Shown one piece after another: positions 60,855 to 64,000 of a DNA stretch of 64,000 nt. How positions within the stretch are numbered: the first letter of the stretch is position 1; each line of letters opens with the position of its first letter. Under the pieces are notes generated by a model. The model did not search any database. It saw nothing but the letters and a program-made list of their open reading frames with translations, and was not told where the DNA came from. A program made the translations under genes and the position numbers. This DNA comes from Microbacterium sp. MYb62 (GTDB lineage Bacteria; Actinomycetota; Actinomycetes; Actinomycetales; Microbacteriaceae), in NCBI RefSeq assembly GCF_002979475.1, contig NZ_PCOY01000004.1:62001-126000 (forward strand). The letters run 5' to 3'.

Positions 60855-62450
60855 CTACTCGTACATGCGGATCGAGGCCGGGTCGATGCCGTCGCCCTCG
60901 GTGAAGGTCGCCTTGTGGCCGAACGTCGTCAGGACGTTGTTGGCGTAGGGGACGACCGAGACCGAGGTGAACAGCGCCTTCTCCGCGTCCTCCCAGTCCG
61001 CACATCCCTCGGTGCCCGGCTTCGACGATGCGGCGGTGACGGCGGTCGCGTAGGCCTCGTCGGTGACCGAGGCGAAGTTCGTGCCCTCGGGCGGCGTCGG
61101 GCCGGAGTAGAACGGCACGAGCATGCTGGGCAGCGAGACGCCCAGCGGGACGGCGGAGACGTCCCAGTCGCCCGTCGCGAACAGCGTCTCGCTCACCGAG
61201 GGTCCATCGAGGGTCTTGATCGTCGCGGCGACGCCGAGCTTCTTCCAGGACGCCTGCATCAGCTCGGCGGCGGCACTGCCGCCGTTGCCGAGCGTGGTCG
61301 GAGTCACCAGCGTGATCTCCATCGCGACGCCGTCCTTCTCGCGGATCCCGTCGGAGCCGACCTCCCAGCCGGCGTCGTCCAGGCTCGCCGCCGCCGACTT
61401 CTCGTCGAACTCCGGCAGGAGACCGCCGACGACATCGGCCTGGCAGGGGTTCGGGGCGATGGTCACGAGGCTCTTCGCCTCGGTGCCTTCACCTCCGGTG
61501 AGCACCTGACGGAGCTGACCGAGGTCGAGCGCCTGCACGAGCGCCTCGCGGACCGCCTGATCGGCGCCGGCGTGTCCCTCCGCCTGGTTGAAGAACAGCT
61601 GTCCGGCGGCGAGCGGCAGCTCGGAGACGAACAGGCCGGCATCGCGGAGTCGCTGCCGATCGGGTCCGAGGACGAGTGCGGCGTTGACCTCGCCGGACAC
61701 CACGAGGTTCGCGGCGGTCGTCTCGTTCGGGATCACCCGGTAGATCACGGTCTCGGGAAGGCCCGGCTGCTCCGGATCCCAGTCACCGGGTCCCCAGGTG
61801 AAGTCGTCACGACGGGTGAGGGTGTACTGGCTGTTCGGGACGATCTCGGAGAGCGTGAACATCCCGGTCGCGCCCTCGCCGACGGCCCGAGCATCCGCGT
61901 CGTCCACGACGGTGCCGCAGACGATCGAGATGCTGCCGATGTTCTGCAGCAGGAAAGCGTCGGGCCGCCCGCTCGTCACCGTGACGGTGCCCGCCGCGTC
62001 GTCGCCCACGGCCGTCGTCCCCGGCTGCACCTGGAGGCCGGCCAGGGGAGACCCGTTCGCCGGATCGCCGATGTACGCGATGTTGCGTGCGACGTCGGTC
62101 GCGGTGAGAGGCGTGCCGTCTTCGCAGGTGAGGCCGTCGCGCAGCGTGAAGACCGCACCCTCGGTGTCCGCCTCCCACTCCGCTGCGAGTCCGGCGAGCA
62201 CCTCGCCGTCGTTCTGCACCTCGACGAGACGGGAGTAGAGGTAGCGGTCGATCTGCCTCGCCGCGCCCATGGTCGTGGTGAACGGATCGAGGGTGCCCGG
62301 GTCGGTGGCGAACACCGCGGTGAAGGTCTTGCCGTCGGCGAGGACGCCGTCGGTGCTGTCCCCTCCACCGGGAGGGGCGCTGGCGGCACAGGATGTCAGG
62401 GCGAGCGCCGCAGCGCCCAGCAGCGCGATCAGCGGGGTACGGGAACGCAT
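60855..62450 (-). CDS. ABC transporter substrate-binding lipoprotein (SBP family 5)
   Basis: The 531-residue lipoprotein has lipobox LTSC (Cys21) and the family-5 peptide-binding fold. It should capture peptides or peptide-like compounds outside the cell for the transporter encoded downstream. In context, with beta-lactamase-fold hydrolases and a D-amino-acid pathway, likely ligands are D-residue-containing peptides such as cell-wall fragments; this is inference. It is not closely similar by eye to the other two binding proteins in the window. The 81-nt gap before it contains short direct repeats. Confidence 0.9.
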   Translation of the reverse strand: MRSRTPLIALLGAAALALTSCAASAPPGGGDSTDGVLADGKTFTAVFATDPGTLDPFTTTMGAARQIDRYLYSRLVEVQNDGEVLAGLAAEWEADTEGAVFTLRDGLTCEDGTPLTATDVARNIAYIGDPANGSPLAGLQVQPGTTAVGDDAAGTVTVTSGRPDAFLLQNIGSISIVCGTVVDDADARAVGEGATGMFTLSEIVPNSQYTLTRRDDFTWGPGDWDPEQPGLPETVIYRVIPNETTAANLVVSGEVNAALVLGPDRQRLRDAGLFVSELPLAAGQLFFNQAEGHAGADQAVREALVQALDLGQLRQVLTGGEGTEAKSLVTIAPNPCQADVVGGLLPEFDEKSAAASLDDAGWEVGSDGIREKDGVAMEITLVTPTTLGNGGSAAAELMQASWKKLGVAATIKTLDGPSVSETLFATGDWDVSAVPLGVSLPSMLVPFYSGPTPPEGTNFASVTDEAYATAVTAASSKPGTEGCADWEDAEKALFTSVSVVPYANNVLTTFGHKATFTEGDGIDPASIRMYE

Positions 62451-62531
62451 CAGAAGCCTCCAGCAGTGTTCGGGATGGTGCAGGTGGATGGTGCAGGGGT
62501 GAGTGCGGATGGTGCGGTCAGCGGTCAGCGG
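62451..62531. repeat. Short direct repeats in an intergenic gap
   Basis: GGATGGTGC occurs at 62473-62481, 62486-62494 and 62507-62515. It is followed by GGTCAGC at 62516-62522 and 62523-62529 and a variant GGTCAGG at 62530-62536 that contains the stop of the upstream gene. Replication slippage is the simplest cause; the repeats lie in the leader of the binding-protein gene. Confidence 0.75.
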
Positions 62532-63449
62532 TCAGGCGGTGAGGGCGTGCAGGTGTTCGACGGCCGTGAAGCCGGCTCGACCGATCGAGGCGTCGACGAG
62601 CGGCTGACGGTCGGCGAGGGAGGCGGCCCGGGTGAACACCGCCACCGCGTACTGCCGGCCGTCGGGATAGGTCACGACCCCCGCTTCGTTGCGCCAGGTG
62701 GGCAGAGTGCCCGTCTTCGCCGCGAGGCGGACGCCGGCGGGAAAACCGGAGGTCAGGCGGTGCGGCCAGATCTGCTGCGCCATGATGTCGCGTGACTGAC
62801 GGCAGGCCTCGGCGGGTGCCGCGGTGTCGGTCCACAGGGCGTCGAGCAGCGTCGTGACGTCGCGGGGGGTGGAGTGCGAGGTCTTCACCGGTTGCACCGC
62901 ATCGAGCGCGAGGATCTGCTCGGAGGTCGCGCTCTCGAACAGCTCGTCGAGGTCGCTGTCCGGTGCGCCGCCGAGGTCGGCGATCACCGAGGCGAACAGG
63001 TCTTCGCAGCATCCGATGAGGCGTGTGTGTCTCAGCCCCAGGTCGGCGATGACCCGGTCGACCGCCGCTGCCCCGAGGCGGTGGTAGATCACGTCGGTGG
63101 CGGCGTTGTCGCTCATCGACATCATGTTCAGGGCGAGGTCGCGCCAGCTGATCACGACGTCGTCGGCGAACCCCGCCGTGCCCACGCCGCCGATGCGGTA
63201 GCGCGCTGTCACGGTGGTCCGCTCGGTCGGGTCGAGCTCGCCGGCGGCGACCGCTCGGACGTACGCCGTGAGCACGAGGATCTTGAAGACCGAGGCGAGG
63301 ACGACGGGCTCATCCGCGCCTTCGCCCACCTCAGGACCGCCCTGCACGCCGATCTCCCGCGCGTGCAGGAAGCCCGTGGCGCCGGCGTCCGCGAAGATCT
63401 CGGCGATGTCCGCCGCGGTGTCCCGTTCGATCGCCGCGGCCGTGCTCAT
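62532..63449 (-). CDS. Class A beta-lactamase-fold serine hydrolase
   Basis: This 305-residue protein has the active-site triad motifs of the class A fold: Ser-x-x-Lys near residue 53 (ASVFKIL), Ser-Asp-Asn near 112 (MSMSDNAA) and Lys-Thr-Gly near 240 (AKTGTLPT). It lacks a signal peptide and I cannot find the Glu166-x-x-Asn omega-loop motif needed by true class A beta-lactamases, so antibiotic hydrolysis is doubtful. A cytoplasmic esterase or D-peptidase role fits the operon better. It overlaps the stop of the upstream class C-type gene by 4 nt. Confidence 0.85.
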   Translation of the reverse strand: MSTAAAIERDTAADIAEIFADAGATGFLHAREIGVQGGPEVGEGADEPVVLASVFKILVLTAYVRAVAAGELDPTERTTVTARYRIGGVGTAGFADDVVISWRDLALNMMSMSDNAATDVIYHRLGAAAVDRVIADLGLRHTRLIGCCEDLFASVIADLGGAPDSDLDELFESATSEQILALDAVQPVKTSHSTPRDVTTLLDALWTDTAAPAEACRQSRDIMAQQIWPHRLTSGFPAGVRLAAKTGTLPTWRNEAGVVTYPDGRQYAVAVFTRAASLADRQPLVDASIGRAGFTAVEHLHALTA

Positions 63450-64000
63450 GCGCCGACCCGGCGATCGGCGCGGCCCGTGTGCAGGTACAGCGCGCGCCCC
63501 GTGCCGTCGTCGCCGACGAACGCGTGCGGCATGTGCATGCCGTGCTGCTGTTCGCGGGGGAGGAGGGTGTCCGCGGTCCAGCCCACCAGCTCGACGGGCT
63601 CGGGCGCCGGGCCGAGCTCGGCGAAGATGCCCTTCATGGTGCGCTCGAGCCAGATGCGACCGTCGTCGTCGAGCCGGACCGTGGAGTCGGACACGGACGA
63701 CGAGTAGGTGCCGAGGATCCGTTCGACGTCGACCGCGACCGGCGTGTCCGGGATCGCCGGCAGCGCGGGCATCGTGACTCCTGCGAGAGCGGCGAGGACC
63801 TTCGAGGTGATCGCGTGGTAGGCGTCGACGGTCCGTCCGCCGTTGGTGAGGACGGCGACGGCGACCCCCGCGGAGGGCACCATCCGCAGGAACGCGTTCT
63901 GGCCGATCGTGCCGCCGTCGTGGCCGATCACGGGGCCGCCGTCCCAGTCGAAGATCTCCCAGCCGAGGCCCCAGGCATCGCCCATGACGCCCAGCTCGGG
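63446..64000 (-). CDS. Class C beta-lactamase-like serine hydrolase, 5' end cut by window edge
   Basis: The C-terminal 184 residues are visible and the frame stays open to the right edge; an internal ATG at 63985 is not the start. It contains GDAWGLGWEIFDWDG and IGHDGGTIGQNAFLR, the GHDG motif being the KTG equivalent of PF00144 enzymes. A small beta-rich C-terminal domain follows. It is clearly paralogous to the C-terminal half of the S9 fusion (GDAWGVGWILFDWDG, GHDGNTIGQSSFLR) 9.5 kb away. Members include D-aminopeptidases, D-peptidases and esterases. The catalytic Ser-x-x-Lys lies outside the window. Confidence 0.85.
   Translation of the reverse strand, partial: PELGVMGDAWGLGWEIFDWDGGPVIGHDGGTIGQNAFLRMVPSAGVAVAVLTNGGRTVDAYHAITSKVLAALAGVTMPALPAIPDTPVAVDVERILGTYSSSVSDSTVRLDDDGRIWLERTMKGIFAELGPAPEPVELVGWTADTLLPREQQHGMHMPHAFVGDDGTGRALYLHTGRADRRVGA

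Noticed and set aside
62532..63449. Antibiotic-resistance class A beta-lactamase
   Set aside because: No signal peptide, no omega-loop Glu-x-x-Asn motif found, and the gene is embedded in a peptide-catabolic operon.

Overview
The window is a very GC-rich chromosome segment from an actinobacterium. Codon use, gene content (Pmt mannosyltransferase divergent from rsmI; metG-tatD-rsmA-ispE) and many leaderless promoters fit Microbacteriaceae, probably Microbacterium; this is inference without a database search. I found 55 intact or edge-truncated genes and two gene remnants. There is no tRNA, rRNA, CRISPR array, transposase or integrase. Both edges cut genes: an NYN-domain protein at the left and a class C beta-lactamase-like hydrolase at the right.

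Layout. 1-1.8 kb: an NYN nuclease-like gene and a Gfo/Idh/MocA oxidoreductase. 1.9-10.9 kb: a coupled cluster of a luciferase-like monooxygenase, a complete peptide-type ABC transporter, a second luciferase-like monooxygenase and two carboxymuconolactone decarboxylase/AhpD-fold proteins. This looks like uptake plus oxidative breakdown of an unknown small molecule. 10.9-23.5 kb: single genes (quinone reductase, HrpA helicase, DUF418 membrane protein, SDR with divergent TetR, aldo/keto reductase, FMN reductase, DUF255 protein, FGE-sulfatase-like protein, small proteins). 23.6-26.7 kb: an aminotransferase, amino-acid permease and Lrp-type regulator operon. 26.6-29.2 kb: a compact minus-strand cassette of a WXG100-sized protein, a WXG-domain protein with an unrecognised C-terminus and a tandem family of small lipoproteins with two decaying copies; I read it as a candidate type VII effector/immunity locus. 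29.3-47.9 kb: the housekeeping set pmt/rsmI ... metG, tatD, rsmA, ispE, split by a LacI-controlled oligosaccharide ABC transporter with a GH1 beta-glucosidase, and by a molybdopterin oxidoreductase. 47.9-50.3 kb: an AsnC/Lrp regulator and a PucR-type regulator. 50.4-64 kb: a long minus-strand operon with two beta-lactamase-fold hydrolases, a peptide ABC transporter, an S9 peptidase fused to a class C beta-lactamase-like domain, and M20, GNAT and enolase-superfamily enzymes.

The last operon is the most interesting. Its three terminal enzymes match the published N-succinylamino acid racemase pathway, which turns D-amino acids irreversibly into L-amino acids. With the transporter and predicted cytoplasmic D-peptidase-like hydrolases, the operon looks like a complete system for importing and consuming D-amino-acid-containing peptides. 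A second theme is promoter architecture: a TANNNT hexamer usually exactly 6 nt before an ATG or GTG occurs at about 18 genes, which indicates widespread leaderless transcription and fixes several start codons.
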